Source: Streptosporangiaceae bacterium
GTDB lineage: Bacteria > Actinomycetota > Actinomycetes > Streptosporangiales > Streptosporangiaceae
Assembly: GCA_019245115.1 (NCBI GenBank)
Contig: JAFARZ010000206.1
Coordinates: 1-36,177 of the forward strand
Reading direction: 5' to 3'
DNA: 36,177 nucleotides
Shown here: one piece after another, positions 8,612 to 16,362 of the stretch
Layout: every line of letters begins with the position of its first letter
Numbering within the stretch: the first letter of the stretch is position 1
Program-made: the position numbers and the translations under genes
Notes under the pieces: generated by a model
Databases searched by the model: none
What the model saw: only the letters and a program-made list of their open reading frames with translations
Told to the model about the DNA's origin: nothing

Positions 8612-9137
8612 CAGTGAGGAGCGCGACTACGTCGGCGACCACCCCGGCGGCGCGGTCCTTGACCTGCGCGGGGGTGAGCACCGCCACCGGGTGCGGCGTG
8701 GTCGCGTAGCGGTAGCCGGGCGCGCCGCGCAGCTCCGCCATCGCGTCCGCGGTGGCGCGGAACGCGTCGCTGCAGATCACCGCGGCCGGCCGCCCGGCGG
8801 TCTCGAACGCGACGCCGTCGGCCACGGCCGACGCGCTGCACGACCCGCAGTCCCCGATGCCGGTGACGATCACGTCGCAGCCGGCCGCCATCTCCTTGAC
8901 CTTTTCCTCCGGCTCCGGCTGGGCGAAATTGATCTTGGTCTGAGCTTTCACTCCCGCGGCGCCGTAGTCCTCGATGAGAAGCCTGCCTACCTCTTCGAGG
9001 AACGGCAGGGCGTTCTGTTTGGTGTTAATAAGCAGCCCCACAGTGGAGCCACTCAGGTTGTCACGGCGAGGAGCCCGGCGGACAGATGATCTGGCTGTCC
9101 TGGTCCCGCCGGTCGGGTCAAGGATGGCGTTCGGCAT
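8604..9137 (-). CDS. UGSC-family protein, cysteine form (CGSC in place of UGSC)
   Basis: A 177-residue protein of the UGSC family, named for a Sec-Gly-Ser-Cys motif. Here the motif is GIGDCGSC at residues 93-100, so Cys97 occupies the selenocysteine position and Cys100 is the resolving cysteine. The N-terminus has the usual ILDPTGG, then VGLLINTKQNALPFLEEVG, and after the motif SASAVADGVAFE. The fold looks like a small alpha/beta domain. The ATG at 9135-9137 is chosen because the family N-terminal motif starts there; TGAGG lies about 10 bases upstream. It sits directly downstream of the alcohol dehydrogenase (10 bases) and overlaps its large companion. A redox or substrate-activation role with the companion is likely, but the reaction is unknown. 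Confidence 0.8.
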   Translation of the reverse strand: MPNAILDPTGGTRTARSSVRRAPRRDNLSGSTVGLLINTKQNALPFLEEVGRLLIEDYGAAGVKAQTKINFAQPEPEEKVKEMAAGCDVIVTGIGDCGSCSASAVADGVAFETAGRPAAVICSDAFRATADAMAELRGAPGYRYATTPHPVAVLTPAQVKDRAAGVVADVVALLTDG

Positions 9138-9147
9138 TGCTGAAACC

Positions 9148-10251
9148 TCAGTGCTCGTGGATTAGGACGCCCCGGATGTTCTTGCCATCGATCAGGTCCT
9201 GGTACCCCTCGTTGATCTGGTCAAGCGTGTAGCGGCGGCTGACCAGCTCGCTCAGCTTGACGTCGCCCGCGTGCCACAGCCCCAGGATCTTCGGGATGTC
9301 GTACAGCGGGTTCGCCCCGCCGAACAGCGCGCCCTGCATCCGCCGGTGGTACCCGATGAGAATGCCGCCGGGCAGGACCATGTCGTAATAGCCGACGCCG
9401 GTGATGACGATCGTTCCGGCCTTGCCGGTCATGTCCACGGCGGCCTTGACCACGTCGTTGTTCATGTCGCCGACAGTGCAGATCACCTTGTCCGCGAGCT
9501 GGCCGCGGGTGAGGTCGATGAGGACCTCCTTGGCCTTCACCGGGTCGGCGAAGGTGTGCGTGGCACCGAATTCCTTGGCCCGCTCCAGCTTGTACTCGAC
9601 CGGGTCGATCGCGATCACGTTCTTGCCGCCCGCGTACCTGGCCCCCTGCACCGCGTTCATGCCGACGCCGCCGGTGCCGAAGATCACCACGGTGTCGCCG
9701 GCCTGGACGTCGCCGGCGATCGTGGCCGAGCAGAACCCGGTGGTCACCCCGCAGCTCACCAGCGCGGCGATCTCGAACGGGACGTAGTCCTCGATCTTCA
9801 CGCATGACCACTCGGACAGCACGGCGTACTGGGAGAACGACCCGACCACGCACATGCCGCCGAGGTCCTCGCCATTGCTGTCGTGGAACCGGAACGTCTC
9901 GTCGACCAGGCAGCCGATGGCCGCGTTCTTGCCGGCGTCACACAGGTTCTGCTTGCCGGTGGAACAGTACCGGCAGGTGCCGCAGACCGGGATATAGGAG
10001 CAGGCCACCCGGTCCCCCACCTTGACCCGGGTCACGCCGGGGCCGGCCGCCTCGATGACGCCGGCGCCCTCGTGGCCGCCGACCAGGGGCAGCCGCGCCT
10101 TCCCGGTGCGGCGGATGTGCTCATCGGAGTGGCACAGCCCGGCCGCCTCCATGCGCACGAGCACCTCGTTGGCTTTCGGTTCGTCCAGGTCAAGCTCGGT
10201 GATCTGCCACTGCTCGCCGCCCTTGCGAAGCACCGCCGCACGGGTCTTCAT
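9148..10251 (-). CDS. NDMA-dependent, mycofactocin-type zinc alcohol dehydrogenase
   Basis: A 367-residue medium-chain dehydrogenase. Catalytic zinc ligands are Cys40, His60 and Glu61 (GGHEGAG), structural zinc ligands Cys90, Cys93, Cys96 and Cys104, and the Rossmann motif is FGTGGVGMNAVQG. The overall pattern (MKTRAAVL at the start, ITELDLDEPKANEVLV, FHDSNGEDLGGMCVVGSFSQYAV) is that of the NDMA-dependent alcohol dehydrogenase family tied to mycofactocin by phylogenetic profile, in which bound NAD is thought to be re-oxidised by mycofactocin. The gene starts ATGATG; the second ATG (10251) is chosen because AAAGGAG is then 6 bases away, the first (10254) leaves only 3. It heads the long minus-strand operon and is a close paralogue of 25001-26107. 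Confidence 0.85.
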   Translation of the reverse strand: MKTRAAVLRKGGEQWQITELDLDEPKANEVLVRMEAAGLCHSDEHIRRTGKARLPLVGGHEGAGVIEAAGPGVTRVKVGDRVACSYIPVCGTCRYCSTGKQNLCDAGKNAAIGCLVDETFRFHDSNGEDLGGMCVVGSFSQYAVLSEWSCVKIEDYVPFEIAALVSCGVTTGFCSATIAGDVQAGDTVVIFGTGGVGMNAVQGARYAGGKNVIAIDPVEYKLERAKEFGATHTFADPVKAKEVLIDLTRGQLADKVICTVGDMNNDVVKAAVDMTGKAGTIVITGVGYYDMVLPGGILIGYHRRMQGALFGGANPLYDIPKILGLWHAGDVKLSELVSRRYTLDQINEGYQDLIDGKNIRGVLIHEH

Positions 10252-10296
10252 CATCGGCTCCTTTGTGCTCTGACACTGACGCCTGATGGCTATTTG

Positions 10297-10342
10297 CTGT
10301 CATATCACGCGCTTCCTGTCGTTCCAAGTGTCATATATCGTG
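10297..10342. promoter_or_regulatory. Shared divergent promoter/operator block, copy 1
   Basis: The block contains GTCATATCACGCGC (10299-10312), GTCG (10317-10320) and TCCAAGTGTCATATA (10323-10337). The same pieces recur at the same spacing at 23925-23963, with the two GTCATAT half-sites exactly 31 bp apart in both. On the minus strand TTGGAA, a 17-base spacer and TATGAC give a credible promoter for the alcohol dehydrogenase operon. On the plus strand TATATC at 10334-10339 could be the -10 of the SDR operon, with no good -35, which suggests an activated or repressed promoter. A dimeric regulator spanning three helical turns is inferred; the PaaX-like protein beside copy 2 is the first candidate. 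Confidence 0.7.
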
Positions 10343-10380
10343 AGCGGTGCGGTTTTGGGAGTGATGACAAAGGACAGGCC

Positions 10381-11292
10381 TTGGAAGTATCGCTCGACGG
10401 CAAAGTCGCGCTCGTGACCGGCGCGGGACCGAACATCGGCAGCGGGATCGCGCTGGCACTGGCTCGTTACGGGGCCAAGGTGGCATGCAATGACGTCCAG
10501 CTGGATGCGGCCAAGGCCGCCGTGCGCCGGATCGAGCGCAACGGCGGCACCGGGCTGGCGCTGTACGGCGACGTCAGCGTGGAAGAGGACGTGGTGTCGA
10601 ACATCGGCGCGGTCCTCGAGGCCTGGGACCGGATCGACATCGTCATCAACAACGCCGCCTGGCTGCACACCAGCCACATCCTCGAAGAGGACCTGGCCTC
10701 GTTCAGCCGCGCGATCTCGATAGCGGTCAACGGCAACTTCCTGTGCACCAAGTACGCGGCGCTGGCGATGATCGAGCGCGGTATTCGCGGGTCGATCGTG
10801 TCGATCCTGTCGTCGAACGCGTGGCAGGGCGCGGCCGGGTTCATCGCCTACGCCACCCATAAGGGCGGCCTGGCCAACTTCGTCCGGGCCGCGGCGATGG
10901 ACCTGGCGCCGTACGGCATCCGGGTCAACAGCTTCACCCCCACCGCGCCGCGCCCGGACAACCCCGAGCTGCTGGCCCAGTGGCGCGCCGAGGGCCGGAC
11001 CGAACTGCGGCCGCCACGCGCGGCGCGTGCGGACCGGCCGGCCTGGTGGCGGGATACCGGGACGTACGACGTGCGGGGGCAGATCCCGATGGGCGAGCCC
11101 GCTACGCCGACCGACATCGGGCACTGCATCGCGTGGCTGTGCTCGGACTACGCGCGGCTGATCACCGGCTGCGACTTCGTGGTGGATGGCGGCGCGCGCG
11201 CCAAGTACTGGGCGTATACGCCGAACGCTGAGGCCGCCGCCGGCCCGGTCCCGCTGATACCGCTCGACGTCACGGAGGATACCGATGGCTGA
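10381..11292 (+). CDS. Short-chain dehydrogenase/reductase (SDR)
   Basis: A 303-residue NAD(P)-dependent oxidoreductase. The cofactor motif is TGAGPNIGSG (residues 13-22), followed by NNAA (90-93), catalytic Ser144/145 (SILSSN) and Tyr157-x-x-x-Lys161 (YATHK). The acidic residue after the second strand (CNDVQ, Asp38) suggests NAD rather than NADP. The C-terminal half carries an insertion, about residues 190-225, beyond a minimal classical SDR. The start is TTG at 10381, preceded by AAAGGA with a 6-base spacer; no ATG or GTG is available in frame nearby. It overlaps the next dehydrogenase gene by 8 bases, forming the first gene of a three-gene operon divergent from the alcohol dehydrogenase train and sharing its regulatory block. 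Confidence 0.85.
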   Translation: MEVSLDGKVALVTGAGPNIGSGIALALARYGAKVACNDVQLDAAKAAVRRIERNGGTGLALYGDVSVEEDVVSNIGAVLEAWDRIDIVINNAAWLHTSHILEEDLASFSRAISIAVNGNFLCTKYAALAMIERGIRGSIVSILSSNAWQGAAGFIAYATHKGGLANFVRAAAMDLAPYGIRVNSFTPTAPRPDNPELLAQWRAEGRTELRPPRAARADRPAWWRDTGTYDVRGQIPMGEPATPTDIGHCIAWLCSDYARLITGCDFVVDGGARAKYWAYTPNAEAAAGPVPLIPLDVTEDTDG

Positions 11293-12400
11293 CATCACGA
11301 CCGGAAATACGGTTCGGGCGGCGGTTCAGACCGGGGCTCGGAAGATCGAGATCAGGGAGTTCCCGCGCCCGGTGATCGGCCCGGACGACGGCGCGCTGCT
11401 GCGGGTCGAGGCGTGCGGCATCTGCGGCAGCGACGTGGAGCAGTACAAGGGCAGCATGGGCGACCGGTGGCTGCCGATGGTGCCGGGCCACGAGCCGCTC
11501 GGGATCATCGAGGAGGTCAGTCCCGGCGCGGCGGCGCGGTGGGGCGTCCAGGCCGGTGACCGGGTGGCGGTGGAGATCCTCATCCCGTGCCGGTCCTGTG
11601 ATCTGTGCCTGGCCGGCCGGTACATGTCGTGCAAGAACCGGATCGGCAGCCACGGCGGCTCCAACCCGCCGGCCCGCGGCCTGGGGCTGTGGGGCGGGTA
11701 CTCCGAGTACATCCACCTGCACCCGAACTCGATCCTGCACAAGGTGCGCGGGGACATCCCGGCCGAGATCGCGGTGATGTTCAACCCGCTGGGCGCGGGC
11801 GTGCGGTGGGCGGTCCACCTCGGCGGGGCCGGCCTCGGCTCCACCGTGCTGGTGCTCGGTGCCGGGCAGCGCGGCCTGGCCGCCATCCTGGCCTCGCGGT
11901 TCGCCGGGGCCGCCACGATCATCGCCACCGGACTGTCGCGTGACGCCGCCAAGCTGGAGCTGGCCAGGGAGTTCGGCGCCGACTACACGATCAGTGTCGA
12001 GGAGGAGGACACGGTCGAGCGCGTGCGCGAGATCACCGGCGGCGACGGGGTCGACGTGGCGCTGGACCTGACCCCGATGGCGCACCAGCCCATCCGCGAC
12101 GCGCTGAACGCCGTCCGCTGGGGCGGCAGGGTGGTGCTGGCCGGCCTCAAGGGCGGCCGCGCCGCCGAGCTGTCCACCGACCTGATCATCAACAAGGCGA
12201 TCACCGTGGTCGGCGCGTTCAGCGTGGACTCGCGCGGCTACATCGAGGCGATCCGGCTGATCGAGAGCGGGCGTTTCCCGCTGGACCGGATGCACACCCA
12301 CACGTTCGGCCTCGACGACGTCTCACGGGCCATCGAGACGCTGGCCGGCGAGGTGCCCGGCGAGAACGCCATCCACGTCGCCATCGTGCCCGCCGCGTGA
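11285..12400 (+). CDS. Zinc-dependent medium-chain dehydrogenase (threonine/sorbitol dehydrogenase-like)
   Basis: A 371-residue MDR enzyme. Catalytic zinc ligands are Cys47, His69 and Glu70 (GHEPLG), structural zinc ligands Cys102, Cys105, Cys108 and Cys116, and the cofactor-binding region is TVLVLGAGQRG. It belongs to the general zinc-binding dehydrogenase group and not to the NDMA-dependent family of the two other ADHs in the window: the CGICGSD motif and the QRG Rossmann turn are different. It overlaps the SDR gene by 8 bases, implying coupled translation. Its likely role is oxidation of a secondary alcohol or polyol-like intermediate in the same pathway; the substrate is unknown. Confidence 0.85.
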   Translation: MADITTGNTVRAAVQTGARKIEIREFPRPVIGPDDGALLRVEACGICGSDVEQYKGSMGDRWLPMVPGHEPLGIIEEVSPGAAARWGVQAGDRVAVEILIPCRSCDLCLAGRYMSCKNRIGSHGGSNPPARGLGLWGGYSEYIHLHPNSILHKVRGDIPAEIAVMFNPLGAGVRWAVHLGGAGLGSTVLVLGAGQRGLAAILASRFAGAATIIATGLSRDAAKLELAREFGADYTISVEEEDTVERVREITGGDGVDVALDLTPMAHQPIRDALNAVRWGGRVVLAGLKGGRAAELSTDLIINKAITVVGAFSVDSRGYIEAIRLIESGRFPLDRMHTHTFGLDDVSRAIETLAGEVPGENAIHVAIVPAA

Positions 12401-12484
12401 GCGAGCGGAAGCGAGCTGCCGCGGCGGTCGCCGTCCCAGCGGGGCGGCGGTTCCCGCCGTGGCCCCAAGCCGGCCGAGCGCAGC

Positions 12485-12532
12485 GAGGCCTAGGCGCGGA
12501 GCGAAAAAGAGGCCTAGGCGCGGAGGGAAACA
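12485..12532 (+). repeat. 24-bp tandem duplication that includes the ribosome site
   Basis: Two adjacent 24-base units, 12485-12508 and 12509-12532, share GAGGCCTAGGCGCGGAG and then diverge slightly (CGAAAAA versus GGAAACA). The second unit supplies the GGAGGG ribosome site for the amidohydrolase at 12537. The rest of the 12401-12536 gap is GC-rich with short GAGCG/GCGAG iterations and holds no other gene. Confidence 0.7.
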
Positions 12533-12536
12533 CCGC

Positions 12537-13592
12537 ATGCTGATCGACACTCACGCCCATGTGATCCCCGGCTCATTTCCTCCGGCTCCGTCCGGCTGCG
12601 ACCCTGCCGACTGGGTTTCCATGGAGCCGGTCGACGGCGGGGCCCGGGTGCTGGCGTCCGGCGCCATGCGCTTCACCGCGCGGTCGGTCTGGTTCGACGC
12701 GGAGCGGCGGCTGGCCGCCTCCGCCGCCAGCGGCGTCGACGCGGAACTCGTGTCCCCGTTCCCGCCCCTGCTGAACTACCGGCTGCCCGCGGGGCCAGGC
12801 CATGACATGGCCCGGGTGGTGAACGAGTACATCGCGGGCCTGTGCGCCGCCCATCCCGGCCGGATCTACGGGCTCGGCACGGTACCGCTGCAGGATCCGG
12901 ACCTGGCCGCCGCCGAACTGACCGCCGTCGCGAAGGCCGGCCTGGCCGGAGTGGAGATCGCCTCCAATATCGCCGGCGTCTCGCTGGCCGACACCCGGTT
13001 CACCGGCTTCTTCGCCGAGGCCGAGCGCCTGGGTACCGCGATCTTCGTGCACGCGATGCCGGCGCCGCGGCCGGAGGCCCAGGCCAATCCGGCACCGTCC
13101 GAGCGTCTGCCCGGCCCGGCGACCGCTACGTTCGGCGTCGGCGTGGAGGGCACCCTGGCCGCCGCCGCGATCATCACCGGCGGCGTCGCGGACAAGCACC
13201 CGGGGCTGCGGCTGGCGTTCAGCCACGCCGCGGGCGGGCTCCCGCTGATGCTGGGCCGGGCGCAGTGGTTCTGGGGCCGCACCTGGAACGAGGAGCCGCC
13301 CGGTCCTGGCGGTGCGGGACCGGAGGCCGCGCCGTGGGCCGCCGAGCACGGGCCAGCCGAGCTGGCGCGGCGGTTCTACTACGACTCGCTGGTGTTCGAC
13401 CGGCGCGCCATCCGGTTCCTGATCGACGTGCTGGGCGCGGACCGGCTGCTGGTGGGTTCCGACTTCCCGGCCGTGCCGCGCGAGGATCCATGCGGCCGGA
13501 CGCTGCGTTCCCTGGACCTGCCGGACGACGTGCTCGAGGACATCACCTGGCACAACGCGTTCCGCTTCCTCGGCATCGACCCGCCCAGGTAG
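12537..13592 (+). CDS. Amidohydrolase family 2 protein (ACMSD-like decarboxylase/hydrolase)
   Basis: A 351-residue TIM-barrel metalloenzyme of the COG2159/ACMSD group, whose members decarboxylate or hydrolyse aromatic-derived and ring-cleavage acids. Metal and catalytic residues are His6 and His8 (DTHAH), His172 (FVHAM), His230 (FSHAAGG) and Asp309 (GSDFP). The ATG at 12537 is chosen because the HxH motif begins five residues later and GGAGGG lies about 8 bases upstream; the in-frame extension upstream is a low-complexity Arg-rich read through the tandem repeat. It is the third gene of the SDR-MDR operon, after a 136-base gap. A decarboxylation step in the same catabolic route is plausible. 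Confidence 0.85.
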   Translation: MLIDTHAHVIPGSFPPAPSGCDPADWVSMEPVDGGARVLASGAMRFTARSVWFDAERRLAASAASGVDAELVSPFPPLLNYRLPAGPGHDMARVVNEYIAGLCAAHPGRIYGLGTVPLQDPDLAAAELTAVAKAGLAGVEIASNIAGVSLADTRFTGFFAEAERLGTAIFVHAMPAPRPEAQANPAPSERLPGPATATFGVGVEGTLAAAAIITGGVADKHPGLRLAFSHAAGGLPLMLGRAQWFWGRTWNEEPPGPGGAGPEAAPWAAEHGPAELARRFYYDSLVFDRRAIRFLIDVLGADRLLVGSDFPAVPREDPCGRTLRSLDLPDDVLEDITWHNAFRFLGIDPPR

Positions 13593-13730
13593 CCCGGCCT
13601 CACGCGAATGCGGCGAAACGTACCCTTTCCGAAGTACCGGAATAATATATAAGTAGCGCCATTCGTTATAAAATATGAGGGTTTACTGAGCTTGAAAAGC
13701 CAGGGCTGTCACCGATAGGAGGCGCATGGC
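13593..13730. other. Low-GC intergenic stretch without a gene
   Basis: This stretch follows the amidohydrolase stop and is notably AT-rich for the window, for example AATAATATATAAGTAG near 13641-13656 and TTCGTTATAAA at 13662-13672. GATAGGAGGCGCATG near 13715-13728 resembles a ribosome site and start, but the frame ends after about 40 codons inside the adjacent repeat. No credible gene or clear terminator is visible. Confidence 0.5.
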
Positions 13731-13940
13731 CAGTTGGCGGATCGAAGTCGCGGCTTCCCGCCGCTACCGAATAATCCCGGATGTCCGGCAAGTGTCGAAC
13801 GGAATGCGGATTAAGGCGGAACATTCGTGCTGCACGGAAATATAGTGTACGAATACGGCGCGTGAATTTCCGCGCAGCACAGAATTTCCGCGCTATATGG
13901 ACGTGCAGGGCAAAGGTCTGCCGGCCCGCGTCCGAGCCGC
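13731..13940 (+). repeat. Imperfect ~210 bp repeat element, copy A
   Basis: Copy A aligns along its length with the reverse complement of 17893-18106. Landmarks shared in order include AGTCxCGGCTTxCCGCC, GGATTAA, GGAACATTC, TAGTGTACGAAT, AATTTCCGCGCT and GTGCAGGGCA followed by AGGTCT. Inside it GTGCTGCACGGAAAT pairs with ATTTCCGCGCAGCAC, one mismatch, as a stem of 15 with a 24-base loop. Reading frames through it are short and not convincing. It runs straight into the truncated transporter pseudogene. Confidence 0.65.
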
Positions 13941-13945
13941 TCGCT

Positions 13946-14803
13946 GCCCAAGCCGGCAAGAACCTGCCGCGGTCCCGCGCCGCGACACTTCTGGCGATCT
14001 ACTTCGCCGGCGGAGGCGTGGGCATCTTGCTCTCCGGGCTCGTGGTTCCGGCGGTCCTGGCGATCGCGGACTGGCAGGCTGCGTGGCTAGCCCTCGGCGG
14101 ACTGGCATTGCTGGCCATGGCCGGCGCGGTTCCAGCTGCCCGAGCCATGCCCGAGACTATCGCCCCGCCTGAACAGGACCGTCGGGAACGCCCGGACTGG
14201 GGCAGGCTCGGCGCGCTGCTGGGCTGCTACACGCTGTTCGGAGCCGAATACATCGCTTATATGACCTTCATCATCGCCACTCTGAAAGCCCAAGGTGCCG
14301 GTGAGACCGAGGTCATCGTGTTCTGGACCGTGCTCGGTGCTACGTCGGCCGCCGCGGCGTTCGGGGTGGGGGCCACTGCTGGCCGCCTGGCGACCCGGCC
14401 GGGGCGTGACCACCGTCCTGGGAATCCTGACCGTCGGGGCCTTGCTGCCCGTGCTCTTCACCGGACTCGTAGCGGTATTCGCCTCGGCGGTGCTGTCCGG
14501 GGCCACCTTCCTGTCCGCGGTCACCGCCGTCATCACCGCCGCCCACGCGCCCTTTCACCAAGCCAGTGGACCAGCGCGATCGCGACCCTGACCACCGCCT
14601 TCGCTCTCGGTCAATGTATCGGGCCGCTGCTATCCGGCGTCCTGTCCGACCAGGCCGGCGGAGTACGCGCCGGCCTGGCTATCGGCGCGGCACTCATAGC
14701 CCTAGCCGCTGGCACTGGCCTCTTTCACGACCGTCTCGCATCCCCTGAAGGAGATGTAGCCCGACGGCCTCGTGATAGCGCGGGGCGACGCCACGCTGCC
14801 TGA
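13946..14803 (+). pseudogene. Broken MFS transporter (YbfB/YjiJ-like), 5'-truncated and frameshifted
   Basis: The readable protein begins mid-family with SRAATLLAIYFAGGGVGILL and covers roughly the C-terminal two thirds of a YbfB/YjiJ-type MFS permease; the first four to five helices are missing, replaced by repeat copy A. Homology is carried in one frame to about 14395 (GRLATRPG), then in the next frame (VTTVLGILTVGALLPVLF...VTAVITAAHAPF) to about 14555, then returns to the first frame (QWTSAIATLTTAFALGQCIG...LSGVLSDQAGG) to the TGA at 14801-14803. The two shifts compensate, so the change could be two decay events or sequencing errors. With the missing N-terminus, loss of function is the best reading. 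Confidence 0.75.
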
Positions 14804-14823
14804 GCTGATCGAGAAAGACCAGG

Positions 14824-15798
14824 TCAGCGTGGCGGGTGATGGTCAGCTGGCCTGCGCCATGCGCGGGCACTGATGATCGAGCGGGCGGCGGCGACGATCA
14901 GCTCCCGCACCTGAGACGGTTCGAGTACCTCCACCGCGCCTCCGAAGCCGGTCAGCCGGTGCGCGGCGGCCATCTCGTGTTCGAAGCTGAGCGTCACCGT
15001 CCGCCAGCCGTCCGGGTCGGGTCCGGATGCGTTGTCCAGGGCCTGGCGCCCGCCATCCCCGAATACCTCCGGGAAGACCGCGAGAGCGTCCGGAGCGGCG
15101 CGGACCACTACGGCCAGCCGCGGCCGGCTGGCCGTGAACTCCGCGGACCACTGGGCCCAGAACGCGCTGAGTTCGAAATCCGCCGGGCGCTCGACGGCCT
15201 CGGACAGCAGGCGCGCCGAAGCGATCCGCGACGCGCGGAACACGAGGATGTCCCGCTCCCCCACCAAGGCTACGAGGTACCAGATCCCTGCCTTGTTCAC
15301 CAGCCCGAGCGGCCCGGTTGTGCGCGCGGTTTCCGCGTCCCGGTAGCGGATCGACAGGCGACGGCCCAGCCGCACCGCCTGTGCGACCGCGGGCAACGCG
15401 GGCACGTCCTCCTGCGCGCTGAACCAGCGAGGCATGTCCAGATGCAGCAGCGCGCTCGATTCGCCCGCACCCGACGTGATCTTGATACGGCGCTGCGCCG
15501 CGCTCAGCGCCCGGTCCAGCCCGAGTTCTCCGAACACGGCCGGGATACCGAGAATGAGCAGCGCCTCGGCCTCGTCCGGCCCGAGCCCTCGCAGCGGGAA
15601 GCGGTAGTCGTCGAGCAGCCGGCAGCCGCCGCCGGGGCCGGATTCGGTGACCACGGGCACACCGGCGGCTCCGAGCGCCGCCAGGTCCCGGTAGACGGTC
15701 CGCACCGAGACCTCCAGTTCGGCCGCCAGCACACTGGCGGGCGTGCGTCCCCGCGCCTGCAGCAGCAGTACCAGGGACACCAGGCGATCGGCCCGCAT
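14824..15798 (-). CDS. WYL-domain transcriptional regulator with N-terminal HTH (YafY/DeoR-like)
   Basis: A 324-residue DNA-binding regulator. The N-terminal winged HTH is at about residues 1-55 (ASVLAAELEVSVRTVYRDLAAL), followed by a Gly-rich turn (ESGPGGGCRLLD). The WYL domain is at about 135-230 and contains the eponymous W173-Y174-L175. A C-terminal WCX-like region follows. It is divergent from the PNPOx-like gene with 66 bases between starts. That gap carries a perfect 15-bp inverted repeat (15815-15849), the obvious operator. WYL regulators often control an adjacent divergent gene and sense small molecules or nucleic acid; the ligand here is unknown. Confidence 0.9.
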   Translation of the reverse strand: MRADRLVSLVLLLQARGRTPASVLAAELEVSVRTVYRDLAALGAAGVPVVTESGPGGGCRLLDDYRFPLRGLGPDEAEALLILGIPAVFGELGLDRALSAAQRRIKITSGAGESSALLHLDMPRWFSAQEDVPALPAVAQAVRLGRRLSIRYRDAETARTTGPLGLVNKAGIWYLVALVGERDILVFRASRIASARLLSEAVERPADFELSAFWAQWSAEFTASRPRLAVVVRAAPDALAVFPEVFGDGGRQALDNASGPDPDGWRTVTLSFEHEMAAAHRLTGFGGAVEVLEPSQVRELIVAAARSIISARAWRRPADHHPPR

Positions 15799-15814
15799 AG
15801 GTTCAGGAGTCTAG

Positions 15815-15849
15815 GGGCTATCGCTGACACAGGTTGTCAGCGATAGCCC
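15815..15849. promoter_or_regulatory. Perfect inverted-repeat operator between WYL regulator and PNPOx-like gene
   Basis: Left arm GGGCTATCGCTGACA (15815-15829) and right arm TGTCAGCGATAGCCC (15835-15849) are exact reverse complements around the 5-base spacer CAGGT. The centre-to-centre distance of the TGACA/TGTCA cores suits a dimeric HTH protein. It lies 17 bases from the regulator start and 15 from the PNPOx-like start, so binding would cover both promoters. A hairpin role in RNA is possible but there is no T-run. Confidence 0.8.
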
Positions 15850-15864
15850 GGTAACGTCCGCGGC

Positions 15865-16362
15865 ATGATCACTTGGACCGAGTTCGCCCGCTGCCAGCCC
15901 GCCCTCGCCGCCGCGGGCCGGGCCCAGCTTTTTCAAGTCGGCATAGGCCTGGGATTCCTGGCCACTGTGCGGCCCGACGGCGGGCCGCGGGTGCATCCCG
16001 TGTGCCCGGTCATCAGCGACGCGGGCCTGCATGTCCTGATAGTGGCCGGCCCGAAGCAGGAGGACCTGCGCCGCGACGGGCGGTACGCGCTGCACAGCGA
16101 GACCTGCCCGCCGCCCAGGGAGGATGACGGTTTCGCCATCATCGGAAGGGCCGGGGAGGTGTCAGATCCCGCGGTGCGCGCGGTAGTCCGGGAGCGGGTC
16201 CTGGACGAGCGCGACGGCAAGGTCTGGCCCAGCTTCGGCGCTGACGCCCTCTTCGAACTGCGCGTCGAACGCTGCCTGCTGATGCTCACCCACCCGGACG
16301 GCGCCTTCCCGCGGGGGCCGACCGTCTGGCGCGCCCTGGCGGGACAAGGTTGCCGCCAGTAG
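15865..16362 (+). CDS. Pyridoxamine 5'-phosphate oxidase-family (flavin/F420-binding split-barrel) protein
   Basis: A 165-residue split-beta-barrel protein. Typical features are GFLATVRPDGGPRVHPVCPV at residues ~32-51, a hydrophobic strand LHVLIVAG, KQEDLRRDGRYALHS, and GRAGEVSDPAVRAVV. Such proteins bind FMN or F420, or act as haem-binding or general-stress proteins; the type cannot be set here. ATG at 15865 follows the palindromic operator directly. Its last 201 bases overlap the 3' end of the convergent MFS gene on the other strand, which is unusual. It is the natural target of the divergent WYL regulator. Confidence 0.8.
   Translation: MITWTEFARCQPALAAAGRAQLFQVGIGLGFLATVRPDGGPRVHPVCPVISDAGLHVLIVAGPKQEDLRRDGRYALHSETCPPPREDDGFAIIGRAGEVSDPAVRAVVRERVLDERDGKVWPSFGADALFELRVERCLLMLTHPDGAFPRGPTVWRALAGQGCRQ

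Noticed and set aside
14836..15846. A 336-codon plus-strand frame opposite the WYL regulator
   Set aside because: The minus strand has a full HTH-WYL protein with a fitting operator; the plus-strand translation has no recognisable fold.
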